The notes below the pieces were generated by a model. It was not told where the DNA came from and did no database searches. It saw nothing but the letters and a program-made list of their open reading frames with translations. Shown here one piece after another: positions 41,835 to 50,936 of a DNA stretch of 64,000 bases (position 1 is the stretch's first letter; every line of letters begins with the position of its first letter). The DNA lies in NCBI RefSeq assembly GCF_001989995.2, contig NZ_JAHGUP010000027.1, positions 62,001 through 126,000 on the forward strand, written 5' to 3'. The translations under genes and the position numbers were made by a program. This stretch comes from Vibrio anguillarum (GTDB lineage Bacteria > Pseudomonadota > Gammaproteobacteria > Enterobacterales > Vibrionaceae).

Positions 41835-42392
41835 CTATTTAGCAAAGTTGATGATAGGAAAACACTTAAAGAAACCGTTATCCGCACAGTTAATTAGACC
41901 AACCTGAACACCTTCAATTTTTGTGGTTTTGTTGAACAAACCCACTTGCACTTTCGATGTATCAGAGAAGTTTGCTGCACCAACATCAACCATGGTATTA
42001 CCTTCAGAGTAGTTCACTAGACTGACGTTAGCACCTTGTACATTGTTGGTCAGATTCACTACACCCACGTTAGCACCCACGGTTTGCCCTGTATTCCAGT
42101 TTAACAAACCGAGTGAAGCACCAGTCATCTCTTGATTGACTTTCGATGCCCCTAAAAGACCTAAATTTACACCCGTCGTAGAGTCAGTTTCAGATAATCC
42201 AACAACGGCGAGATCTAAGCCTTTAACCTCATTCACTTTACCGTAAAGAGCCGCAACACGAACGCCTGATACCGCATTTTCATCCGGCGCATTGAAGTTA
42301 TTGATGGAAGAAAACATAACTGGAGTGCCAGCCATCGCAACAGAAGAAGATAACGCAGCCACTACGGCTAGTGCTGAAAGTACTTTTTTCAT
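41835..42392 (-). CDS. Exported repeat protein, VC2662-like family
   Basis: A 185-residue secreted or surface protein. A signal peptide ends at about residue 21 (ALSSSVAMA). The mature part is built from seven imperfect repeats of about 14-17 residues. Each contains a hydrophobic strand ending in an Asn or Gly: VNLGLLG, ASLGLLN, ANVGVVN, ANVSLVN, VDVGAAN, VQVGLFN, VQVGLIN. The pattern suggests a beta-solenoid or short beta-barrel. The ATG at 42392 has GGAG six bases upstream; an ATG four codons earlier is less likely. Two cysteines lie near the C-terminus. Function unknown. Confidence 0.75.
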   Translation of the reverse strand: MKKVLSALAVVAALSSSVAMAGTPVMFSSINNFNAPDENAVSGVRVAALYGKVNEVKGLDLAVVGLSETDSTTGVNLGLLGASKVNQEMTGASLGLLNWNTGQTVGANVGVVNLTNNVQGANVSLVNYSEGNTMVDVGAANFSDTSKVQVGLFNKTTKIEGVQVGLINCADNGFFKCFPIINFAK

Positions 42393-42536
42393 AAAGATCT
42401 CCATTGACCAATGAAACCGTTAATATTTGGTTTGTTCACGCTATTCCACTCACATCATCACCAAATTGTGATCAGTGAAGAGACGAAGTCTAGAAGAGTC
42501 GGATCACTCAAACGTCAGGATTGAGCTAATTATGCG

Positions 42537-42563
42537 AAAAAAAACCGGAGGCAAGCTCCGGTT
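42537..42563 (-). terminator. Original groESL terminator
   Basis: AACCGGAG and CTCCGGTT pair around a short loop, followed by T8 on the minus strand. It now sits behind the detached groEL 3' fragment rather than behind the functional gene. Confidence 0.88.
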
Positions 42564-42582
42564 TCTTATTGAGAGAGGATGA

Positions 42583-42894
42583 TTACATCATCCCTCCCAT
42601 ACCGCCCATGCCACCCATATCAGGCATTGCCGCTTCTTTCTTCGGTAGCTCAGTCACCATAGCTTCTGTGGTGATCATGAGGCCCGCGACTGAAGCTGCG
42701 AACTGTAGTGCACTACGAGTCACTTTGGTTGGATCCAAAATACCCATGTCGATCATATCGCCATATTCACCCGTCGCAGCGTTGTAACCATAGTTACCTT
42801 CACCAGCGCGAACATTGTTAGCCACAACAGAATCCTCTTCGCCCGCGTTTTTCACGATTTGACGAATTGGTGCTTCCATCGCACGTAGTGCAAC
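42583..42894 (-). pseudogene. Detached 3' fragment of groEL
   Basis: The minus strand encodes the last 104 residues of GroEL, in frame to the stop, ending [14 protein letters not shown]. It corresponds to about residue 442 to the end of the full gene at 47104-48732. Its upstream part (42734-42894) is identical to 47249-47409. The downstream part differs at many silent positions and in the tail ([10 protein letters not shown] against [11 protein letters not shown]). It lies next to the groESL terminator and VC2662-like gene, so it is probably the species' original groEL end. It has no promoter or start of its own. Confidence 0.92.
42734..42894. repeat. 161-bp perfect direct repeat, left copy
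   Basis: Identical base for base to 47249-47409. It bounds the inserted segment on the left and consists of groEL coding sequence. RecA recombination between the two copies would remove 4,515 bases and restore a single groEL. Confidence 0.95.
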
Positions 42895-43905
42895 TCGAAC
42901 AGATGCACGACATTGAGCGTGATAGTCGAGTTTGCGACCGTATTAAGGCTGTTTTGCTGGCTTCTGAAGGCTGGAGTCAGACTATGATTTCACAAGCTCT
43001 TCGTATTCATGAATCGACCGTTGCACGTCACCTCAGTGACTACGTACTTTCTGAAAAACTTAAGCCTGAGAATGGAGGAAGCCAAAGCAAGCTTTCTGCT
43101 ATTCAAACCATGCACCTAATCGAGCATTTGACTGAGAAAACCTATTCTCATACTCATCAAATTGTCGCCTATGTTAAAGAGACGTTTGGGCTTGATTATA
43201 CTGTTTCTGGTATGAACAAATGGCTTCACCATAATGGTTTTAGCTACAAGCAACCGAAAGGCATACCACACAAGTTTGATGAAGCAAAACAGCAAGCATT
43301 CATAGAGGCGTATGAAGCGCTAAAGGCAAGCTGTGGCGAGGATGAATCGATAGTCTTTATCGATGCAGTTCACCCAACACTATCAACAAAGATATCGCAT
43401 GGCTGGATACGTACTGGTCAGGATAAAGTGATTGAAACAACGGGTAATCGTAGCCGATTGAACATTATTGGCGCACTGAACCTGTCGGATATTGGTGCAA
43501 CCATTGTTCACGACTATGAGAGCATTAACAGTGAATCGATTGTTCGTTTTTTCTGTAAGTTAAGAGAGAGTTATTCGTTAGCCCATAAGCTTCATATCAT
43601 ATTAGATGGTGCGGGATATCACCGCAGTGACTTAGTCAAAGATGCGGCGTTTGTCCTGAATATTAAACTGCATTATCTTCCACCTTACAGTCCAAACCTC
43701 AACCCAATAGAGCGGCTATGGAAAGTAATGAATGAGAAGTCGAGGAACAACGTTTACTTCAAAAGAAAACGGGACTTCAAGGCGGCAATAGACCAATTTT
43801 TTTCTGTGACTCTTCCAGAGATCGCAGGCTCTTTGACATCTCGAATTAATGATCATTTTCAGGTTCTCAAGCCTGCATCTTCAAGTTGATTCGGTATAGG
43901 TTGGC
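42895..43905 (+). mobile_element. IS630-family element with truncated left end
   Basis: The element comprises the transposase gene and a right end near 43905, where (minus strand) CTATACCGAATCAACTTGAA begins. A partial counterpart, CAACTCGAACAGATGCA, lies at 42891-42907 exactly at the groEL junction; it resembles CAACTTGAAGATGCA of the right end. The outer part of the left terminal repeat is missing, so the copy is probably immobile. Exact ends are inferred, not proven. Confidence 0.6.
42903..43889 (+). CDS. IS630-family DDE transposase, N-terminus probably truncated
   Basis: From the first ATG the protein has 328 residues. It has an N-terminal HTH ([21 protein letters not shown]). The DDE catalytic domain is complete: first Asp in VFIDAVHPT, second in [12 protein letters not shown], and Glu in [16 protein letters not shown]. 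The frame continues upstream to a TTG within antisense groEL sequence, giving VVQLEQ before the ATG. Family members usually have additional N-terminal residues here, and no ribosome site precedes the ATG, so natural translation signals were lost at the junction. Catalytic core intact; expression doubtful. Confidence 0.88.
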   Translation: MHDIERDSRVCDRIKAVLLASEGWSQTMISQALRIHESTVARHLSDYVLSEKLKPENGGSQSKLSAIQTMHLIEHLTEKTYSHTHQIVAYVKETFGLDYTVSGMNKWLHHNGFSYKQPKGIPHKFDEAKQQAFIEAYEALKASCGEDESIVFIDAVHPTLSTKISHGWIRTGQDKVIETTGNRSRLNIIGALNLSDIGATIVHDYESINSESIVRFFCKLRESYSLAHKLHIILDGAGYHRSDLVKDAAFVLNIKLHYLPPYSPNLNPIERLWKVMNEKSRNNVYFKRKRDFKAAIDQFFSVTLPEIAGSLTSRINDHFQVLKPASSS

Positions 43906-44181
43906 ATTGTCGCCCATACTTTCAGACTGTTTATTTACGGAAATAGAGGCTTGTTCAAATATATCCATAACACTGCGATTTGACGATTCGCCCGCAGCTA
44001 GCTGTTCAAAACCTTTAGCTACTTCTTCGCGTAATATTTCGAGCTGTTGATTTTTAGTCACATCTTTTTCAAACAACAATCTCAACCCATCACGGATCAC
44101 TTCACTCGCTGAGGTATATAAACCATCAGAGACTTTCTCTGTGATCCTTCTTTCGAATTCTTTGCCTAAAGTAATATTCAT
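43867..44181 (-). CDS. ParD-family antitoxin, orphan, 3' end altered by IS
   Basis: A 105-residue ribbon-helix-helix protein from the ATG at 44181 (GGAG eight bases upstream). The N-terminal MNITLGKEFERRITEKVSDGLYTSASEVIRDGLRLLFE is the ParD/CC2985-type DNA-binding domain. Usual ParD antitoxins have 80-95 residues and are followed by a ParE toxin gene. Here the last residues ([10 protein letters not shown]) are read from the end of the IS630-type element, and no parE follows. The toxin gene was probably lost when the IS arrived. The remaining antitoxin may still neutralise a ParE elsewhere. Confidence 0.75.
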   Translation of the reverse strand: MNITLGKEFERRITEKVSDGLYTSASEVIRDGLRLLFEKDVTKNQQLEILREEVAKGFEQLAAGESSNRSVMDIFEQASISVNKQSESMGDNANLYRINLKMQA

Positions 44182-44390
44182 AATTAACACTCCAACCATT
44201 TAATACCCATATTATGCGCACTATATGCGCCCAATTCAAGTTTAACTAAAAGAGAGTGATGAAAGTAAAAGTCAGTTGACTACTTTTCTGGCATCATTAA
44301 TTGATACGATCACGCTACTGAAAGCCACAATATGCTGCCCATGGATGAATTATCACCTTGTATTTATAGAACTAACCATATGGAAGAAAT

Positions 44391-44420
44391 TATCGCCCCC
44401 ACTTTAACCCCTAAAATTAT
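44391..44420. repeat. C-rich direct repeat, copy 1
   Basis: The core CCCCCACTTTAACCCC stands out against AT-rich surroundings and recurs at 44572-44601 with only a few changes, starting TATC and ending ATTAT in both. Could be a remnant of a mobile-element end or an iteron-like binding site. Confidence 0.5.
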
Positions 44421-44571
44421 AACGTTTGTTGAAAAACAGAAACAAAAAAAAGATATAACATCAATATGTTATGGCTTCCTAGAAAAGCGATTTAGGCTAA
44501 AATCTACTACATGTTCCCCCATATAGCATTTATCCTTTTGTTTTAATAGGACTTATTGAGTTGGGATTACT

Positions 44572-44601
44572 TATCACCCCCCACTTTAACCCCCTAATTA
44601 T
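44572..44601. repeat. C-rich direct repeat, copy 2
   Basis: Second copy of the motif at 44391-44420, same orientation, start to start 181 bases apart, with one extra C in each C tract. Confidence 0.5.
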
Positions 44602-44923
44602 TCGGAACTAACTCTAACCAATTGAATTTTAATGAAATAATCAACTTTAGTGTTATATTTAAAATTTTTATATATAAATACTTATCCAACTAAATCCAAT
44701 TACTTGCATTCCATTTATTCAATAAATTGTTTTTTGTTAAATTATTAGATAGTTAACGGATTTTATACTCGTTCATTAACCCGAGTTGAGGTTAAGTATT
44801 ATTTTCATAAGGCATAACGCCCCCGAGCCGAGTTATAAGTTACATTAATTGGCCAAAGTGAGATAGAACACTGGTTAGCCCAGAGGGAGGATGACAATAA
44901 CTTTTTAAAAAATTTAGATAAAA

Positions 44924-45841
44924 TTAATCAATATTGAGTTGATGCATGATAAAATCTATGCATAGTTTTACTTTAGAAATTTGATACTTTGAGCGTTGAT
45001 ACAATATAAAAATACCGGCATCAGCACGCTGAGTAATATTTATTGGAAAGTCAGTTGCTACTTCAACTAACTCCCCTGATTCAATATATTTATCTACTCC
45101 CCAAGACGGCGCTAACATCAGTCCTCGATCAGTCAACGCCGCATTTAATAATGTTTTCCCGTTGTTACAAATAACAACAGGATTAATAGCAATTTTTTTC
45201 CAGTGACTGTTTTCATTAACCCACCAAGGGAGCGCACCACTGGCGACTCTATGTTGTAAGGTCGGACAATGTTCTAAATCTTGAAAAGATAACACCTCTT
45301 TGTTATACAAAAGTTGAAGTGAATACAGCAGTTTTGGCGACGCTACTAATTTAAAGTTATTTTTACTTAATTGTTTCGCCACAACGCGCTCATCAGGTGC
45401 AAAACCAGAACGAATAGCAATATCAATGGGGTCTTTACCTAACACGGTCAGGCTATCAGAGTAGTCTAAATCAAGGGTTATTAACGGGTGATCTTGCTGG
45501 AATTTTTCTAATATAGGCGACAGTATTTGCTCACCATAGCTAGGCATGGCACTTATTCTTAGTATCCCTTCGGGTGTACTCATACGCTGCATCATCAATT
45601 CATCGGCATCATCGAGCTTCTCCAGCCCCTCAATAATCATGTCGTAATAGAGTGAGCCAAGTTCTGTTAGCTCAACAATACGAGTTGAGCGCTTTAATAA
45701 CTCTAACCCTAGTATTGATTCAAGATCTTTAATTCGTCGCGAAATAGAAGAAGACGGCACTGAAAATTCTTGCGCTGCTAAACTAAAACTTTTTAATTCC
45801 GCTACACGTTTAAAGTAACGCAGAGCCCTCATTTTATCCAT
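44924..45841 (-). CDS. LysR-family transcriptional regulator
   Basis: A 305-residue regulator from the ATG at 45841. The N-terminal winged helix reads MRALRYFKRVAELKSFSLAAQEFSVPSSSISRRIKDLE, and the effector domain begins near residue 90 (GILRISAMPSYGEQIL). It belongs to the CrgA/DhcR-like subgroup with the SSSISRRI recognition helix. The open frame extends 12 codons further. It diverges from the oxidoreductase gene across 177 bases, the classic arrangement for a LysR protein and its target. It is AT-rich compared with the flanks and was acquired with the inserted segment. Effector unknown. Confidence 0.88.
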   Translation of the reverse strand: MDKMRALRYFKRVAELKSFSLAAQEFSVPSSSISRRIKDLESILGLELLKRSTRIVELTELGSLYYDMIIEGLEKLDDADELMMQRMSTPEGILRISAMPSYGEQILSPILEKFQQDHPLITLDLDYSDSLTVLGKDPIDIAIRSGFAPDERVVAKQLSKNNFKLVASPKLLYSLQLLYNKEVLSFQDLEHCPTLQHRVASGALPWWVNENSHWKKIAINPVVICNNGKTLLNAALTDRGLMLAPSWGVDKYIESGELVEVATDFPINITQRADAGIFILYQRSKYQISKVKLCIDFIMHQLNID

Positions 45842-46018
45842 AATACCCGCATAACCTGTATCAATAATGCCAAACAATGCCCTATTGTTGTTTTAAAGAC
45901 AATAGTGATTTGCCGTTTTACCTATTTTTCTTTAGACAGCTTATCTGTAACATTCATCTCAATCGAGTTGCAGCAATGCATTAACTCCCTTATAAAATAT
46001 TAAATTAGGAATAAAAAC

Positions 46019-47026
46019 ATGAAAGCATTAATGATGACCCAATACGGCGATGTAAATACTAGCTTAGCATTTCAAACGGTAGCAAAACCACAAATTAGCA
46101 ACAACCAAGTATTAATCAAAACGCATGCTGCAAGTATTAATCCGATTGACTACAAAGTGTTGCGAGGCGATATGAAAGCTTTTTCAAAACTTACATTCCC
46201 TGCAGGTATCGGCCGTGATGTCAGTGGCGTTGTTGCAGAAATTGGGGCAAACGTAAAAGGACTAGCCATTGGTGATGAAGTTTTTTCAAGAGTCGCTGAA
46301 CCTTATGCAGGCACACTAGCGGAATATGCTGTTTCTGATGCCGATCATATCGTTAAGAAGCCAAACAATTTGAGCCATGAAGAAGCAGCAAGCATACCGT
46401 TAGTTGGCCTAACCGCATACCAAGCGTTAATCGATATTGCTAAGTTGCAATCAGGTGAAAAAGTATTAATTCATGCAGGTTCTGGTGGCTTAGGCACGGT
46501 TGCCATTCAGTTAGCAAAAAGTTTAGGCGCTTTTGTCGCAACCACAACAAGCACAGCAAATGTTGACTTAGTCAAAAGAATTGGTGCTGACCAAGTGATC
46601 GATTACAAAACTGAAAATTACCTCAATGAAGTTAAAGACTTTGATGTCGTGTTTGATACTTTAGGTGGAGACTACACAGCAGACGCATTTAAAGTTATAA
46701 AAATGGGTGGACGTGTTGTTTCTGTTTCTGGTGACCTTGATGGTCAAACAACTAAAAATTTAGGATTAAGCTTTTTTATTCGCGGATTACTCGCCTTAAA
46801 AGCTAGAAAAGTAACAAAAGCAGCAGAGCAAAAGAAAGCATTGTACCGCTTTGTATTAATGTCACCTAATGGTCAGCAACTATCTGCCCTAGCTGATTTA
46901 TATGTTGCCAATACAATAACCCCAGTAATTGACTCAGTTTACAAGTTTGATAACAGCGTAGAAGCATTTAATAGTTTAGTAAAAGGACGTGCTAAAGGAA
47001 AAATCGTTATTAATTTTGTTGACTAA
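46019..47026 (+). CDS. NADP-dependent quinone oxidoreductase / MDR-family reductase
   Basis: A 335-residue medium-chain reductase. The GroES-like fold begins at residue 1 (MKALMMTQYGDVNTSLAFQTV), with AASINPIDYKVLRGDM and PAGIGRDVSGVVAEIGANVKG. The nucleotide-binding domain contains VLIHAGSGGLGTVAIQLAKSLGA near 155-177. It lacks the catalytic and structural zinc cysteines of alcohol dehydrogenases, placing it with the quinone reductases and 2-alkenal reductases. It diverges from the LysR gene, likely its regulator, and its codon use is AT-rich. It converges on groEL with a shared terminator. Substrate not predictable. Confidence 0.85.
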   Translation: MKALMMTQYGDVNTSLAFQTVAKPQISNNQVLIKTHAASINPIDYKVLRGDMKAFSKLTFPAGIGRDVSGVVAEIGANVKGLAIGDEVFSRVAEPYAGTLAEYAVSDADHIVKKPNNLSHEEAASIPLVGLTAYQALIDIAKLQSGEKVLIHAGSGGLGTVAIQLAKSLGAFVATTTSTANVDLVKRIGADQVIDYKTENYLNEVKDFDVVFDTLGGDYTADAFKVIKMGGRVVSVSGDLDGQTTKNLGLSFFIRGLLALKARKVTKAAEQKKALYRFVLMSPNGQQLSALADLYVANTITPVIDSVYKFDNSVEAFNSLVKGRAKGKIVINFVD

Positions 47027-47032
47027 ATAGAT

Positions 47033-47065
47033 AAGAAGCCCAAATGGTAATATTTGGGCTTCTTT
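47033..47065. terminator. Bidirectional terminator between oxidoreductase and groEL
   Basis: AAGAAGCCCAAAT and ATTTGGGCTTCTT pair around a short loop with A and T flanks. It serves as the new terminator of the functional groESL operon, replacing the one at 42537-42563. Confidence 0.9.
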
Positions 47066-47103
47066 TAAATAGTTAGAGCTATAATTATAGAGTTTTCACT
47101 CTA

Positions 47104-48747
<1,644 letters not shown>

Positions 48748-48801
48748 CTAAATTCTGTTTTAATCAATCGTTTTTGAATCAGAGCAAAAATTACTCAATG
48801 C

Positions 48802-49092
48802 TTACTCGACAATCGCCATGATGTCGTTTTCAGACATAATGAGCACTTCTTTACCGTCGATCTTTTCCGTTTTAGTACCGTAGCTTTCTGCAAAAATAAC
48901 CGTATCACCTACTTTGACATCCAGCGGTTGTACCGAACCATTTTCAAGGATTCGGCCTTTGCCTACTGCTAAGATGACGCCGCGAGTCGATTTCTCTGCA
49001 GCGGAACCTGTTAGAACAATGCCACCAGCAGATTTAGATTCAACTTCTTGGCGTTCAACGATAACTCGGTCGTGTAATGGACGAATGTTCAT
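48802..49092 (-). CDS. groES: Co-chaperonin GroES
   Basis: The 10-kDa lid of the GroEL chamber. It has 96 residues from the ATG at 49092, with AGGAGA at ideal spacing; the frame runs 29 codons further upstream but those residues are not GroES-like. [27 protein letters not shown] is the chaperonin-10 signature with the mobile loop at about residues 17-33. It is the first gene of groESL, controlled by the heat-shock-type promoter at 49161-49198. Confidence 0.97.
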   Translation of the reverse strand: MNIRPLHDRVIVERQEVESKSAGGIVLTGSAAEKSTRGVILAVGKGRILENGSVQPLDVKVGDTVIFAESYGTKTEKIDGKEVLIMSENDIMAIVE

Positions 49093-49160
49093 CGGTCGTC
49101 TCTCCTGATTAGATTTTCCGTTAGGTTTATGAAAAGGCTGATTACTCAGCTCGTGAGTGA

Positions 49161-49198
49161 TAAGTGGGGGAGCAAGCAAGGGATCCCAAGGGGGGAAA
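49161..49198 (-). promoter_or_regulatory. Sigma-32 heat-shock promoter of groESL
   Basis: On the minus strand CCCCCCTTGGG resembles the sigma-32 -35 element (CCCTTGAA), and about 14 bases later CCCCCACTTA resembles the -10 element (CCCCATNT). It lies about 70-105 bases upstream of groES, where an RpoH promoter is expected. Confidence 0.7.
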
Positions 49199-49344
49199 GC
49201 GAAAATTTTGTGATCTATTTAACGAATTGATAGCGAATCTTGGTTCTGTGCTGACAAAAGTTACTAGCGGCTCATCCTGTATAGTCAATAATTTGCTTTA
49301 TTAAGCTGCTTCTTCATAATAGATAAGGCAAACAGAGGAATGCG

Positions 49345-49962
49345 ATGAAAACCATTGACCGAATACTTCAAACCATCAAACGCGATGGAGCGGTAACCGC
49401 TAAACGACTGGCCGACGACCTAGGTATTACCACCATGGGGGCTCGCCAGCACCTACAAAGTTTGGAAGATGATGGCATTGTGGCGTTTCATGATGTCAAA
49501 GTAAAAGTCGGACGCCCTACTCGACACTGGTCTTTGACACAACAAGGCCACGACCAATTTGCTGATCGGCATGGCGAGTTGATCATCCAAGTGATTGATG
49601 CTGTTGAGCACCTTTTTGGTAAAGAAGGACTAGCCAAAGTGGCGGCAGAGCGTGAAGCTCACACATTAGCACAGTATCAACACGCATTAATTGATTGCCA
49701 CAGTTTAGAAGAAAAACTAGCTAAGCTAGTGACGCTTCGTGAGCAAGAAGGCTATATGGCAGAGCTCATACCATCAACGAACGGTTACACTTTAATTGAG
49801 AACCATTGCCCTATCTGTAAAGCTGCGGTACGCTGCCCTAATCTGTGCCAATCTGAACTTAATATTTTCCAAACGTTGATCGGTGAGCAATATGTAGTTG
49901 AGCGGAGCGAACACATCATTATGGGTGAGCGTCGCTGCCGTTATCAAATCACACCACGCTAA
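49345..49962 (+). CDS. HTH transcriptional regulator with C-terminal cysteine cluster (COG2345/SufR-like)
   Basis: A 205-residue regulator. The N-terminal winged helix (RILQTIKRDGAVTAKRLADDLGITTMGARQHLQSLEDDG) is of the DeoR/ArsR-like kind. A helical middle region follows (LFGKEGLAKVAAEREA). The C-terminal domain has cysteines in NHCPICKAAVRCPNLCQSE and RRCRYQI, arranged as in SufR-type proteins that bind an iron-sulfur cluster. GAGGAA precedes the ATG. It is upstream of a DUF3135 gene and divergent from groESL. Whether it binds a cluster or controls suf/isc genes is inference. Confidence 0.75.
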   Translation: MKTIDRILQTIKRDGAVTAKRLADDLGITTMGARQHLQSLEDDGIVAFHDVKVKVGRPTRHWSLTQQGHDQFADRHGELIIQVIDAVEHLFGKEGLAKVAAEREAHTLAQYQHALIDCHSLEEKLAKLVTLREQEGYMAELIPSTNGYTLIENHCPICKAAVRCPNLCQSELNIFQTLIGEQYVVERSEHIIMGERRCRYQITPR

Positions 49963-50078
49963 GATCGTCTCATTAGTAAGAAATGGCGATTTCGTTCCAA
50001 CTCCTACCTTATTGATCGGTTATGCTTTCATTGTGTTGATAAAATAATCAACAGAGAAATAGTGTAAAGGAGAAAGAT

Positions 50079-50417
50079 ATGGAGCCCCCTCAAAAACAGG
50101 CCTTACCTTCTTTTGATGAGTTGGTTGAACTTGCCAAACATAATCCAGATGCCTTTACGCAACTGAAAAAAGATATCTGTGAAGAGATGATCCTCTCCTC
50201 TTCCAACAACATGCAAGACAGGTTATGGGCTCAGCAAAGTCACATTGACTTGGTGGTGAGCCAATGCAAAAACCCTGTCCATGCTAATGTTATGCTGATG
50301 CGTGAGCTCGGCGAACAGATGATGAAATTTAGAAATGCCTTAGATGGCGAATCGGCGCGCACTCAACCGAGCGCGACCATCATTCCATTTGTGCCGCGCC
50401 ACAGCGACTGGCGTTAA
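50079..50417 (+). CDS. DUF3135 family protein
   Basis: A 112-residue soluble, helix-rich protein: LPSFDELVELAKHNPDAFTQLKKDICEEMI at the N-terminus, RLWAQQSHIDLVVSQCKNPVHANVMLMRELGEQMMKFRNAL in the middle, and a proline- and serine-rich C-terminus. I recognise it as DUF3135, a family of gamma-proteobacteria without known role. GGAGAAAG lies ahead of the ATG. It follows the HTH regulator by 116 bases and has its own terminator. Confidence 0.75.
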   Translation: MEPPQKQALPSFDELVELAKHNPDAFTQLKKDICEEMILSSSNNMQDRLWAQQSHIDLVVSQCKNPVHANVMLMRELGEQMMKFRNALDGESARTQPSATIIPFVPRHSDWR

Positions 50418-50440
50418 CCTCGCTATTTGAAGCTTTTTAA

Positions 50441-50472
50441 AACAACAGGAGGCATTGGCCTCCTGTTGTTTC
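50441..50472. terminator. Bidirectional terminator after the DUF3135 gene
   Basis: AAACAACAGGAGGC and GCCTCCTGTTGTTT pair perfectly around ATTG. Convergent genes flank it. Confidence 0.92.
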
Positions 50473-50493
50473 ATCAATTTTTTTCTATCAAGT

Positions 50494-50919
50494 TTACTCA
50501 GGTTCAGGTCCGTAGCGGTTGCGGCTTTGCGTTCCCTTCATAAAACCACATTCGACTAAAATCCATGAGCCACAAACCAGTGCGACCAGCGATACCAATG
50601 ACTCTGTCATACTGGCTTGAGTGGCGATCTCGGCACTCGCAAAAGGCATACTCATACGGCCTATCACCAAAGGGACATTAAGCAATAACCACCAAGCAGA
50701 CTTATCTCTGTCATGCCAACGTTTTACCGTGATGGCCAAATCAGGCAGTAACACCACTAGCAAAAACAGCGGCAAGATCAGGTGCGTATAGGCAGGAAAT
50801 ATTTGGTTTGCAGCGAGTGCGAAGCCCATAATGGACGCGTAATAACAGAGATTCCACATCCAAAATACTTTGCGCCCGATGCGTCCTTGAAATGAAAATA
50901 GCAGTTCTTTAATCGACAT
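50494..50919 (-). CDS. DUF805 family inner-membrane protein
   Basis: A 141-residue membrane protein from the ATG at 50919. It starts LLFSFQGRIGRKVFWMW, the DUF805 N-terminal signature. Three to four hydrophobic segments follow (YYASIMGFALAANQIFPA, LILPLFLLVVLLPDLAIT, SLVSLVALVCGSWILVECGF), with the conserved VKRWHDRDKSAWWLLL between segments two and three. The C-terminal GTQSRNRYGPEP is also typical (GTxGxNRYGPDP). Function unknown. It starts 18 bases after the upstream isomerase-like gene. Confidence 0.85.
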   Translation of the reverse strand: MSIKELLFSFQGRIGRKVFWMWNLCYYASIMGFALAANQIFPAYTHLILPLFLLVVLLPDLAITVKRWHDRDKSAWWLLLNVPLVIGRMSMPFASAEIATQASMTESLVSLVALVCGSWILVECGFMKGTQSRNRYGPEPE

Positions 50920-50936
50920 CTTGTTACCTAAAATGG

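Larger units (their letters stand above)
44182..44923. other. AT-rich noncoding stretch with a spaced direct repeat
   Basis: About 740 bases lack a convincing gene. A 64-codon frame at 44332-44526 has no recognisable domain or ribosome site and I do not call it. The stretch contains two imperfect copies of a C-rich motif (44391-44420 and 44572-44601). Its strong AT bias fits horizontally acquired DNA. The right end holds the terminator area of the LysR gene. Confidence 0.6.

Noticed and set aside
42583..42879. Second, independent groEL gene or small chaperone
   Set aside because: It is only the C-terminal 104 residues, without start, promoter or apical domain, and in the original groEL position; a stranded fragment.
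44332..44526. 64-codon open frame in the noncoding stretch
   Set aside because: No ribosome site, no recognisable domain and low-complexity residues; likely chance in AT-rich DNA.
44812..44840. Integron attC-like core: ATAACGCCC and GTTAT 23 bases apart
   Set aside because: Only the outer core bases resemble attC ends. There is no second arm pair of usual length, no cassette array and no integrase gene nearby.
49093..49179. Longer GroES N-terminus
   Set aside because: The internal ATG at 49092 has a strong ribosome site and gives the standard 96-residue GroES.
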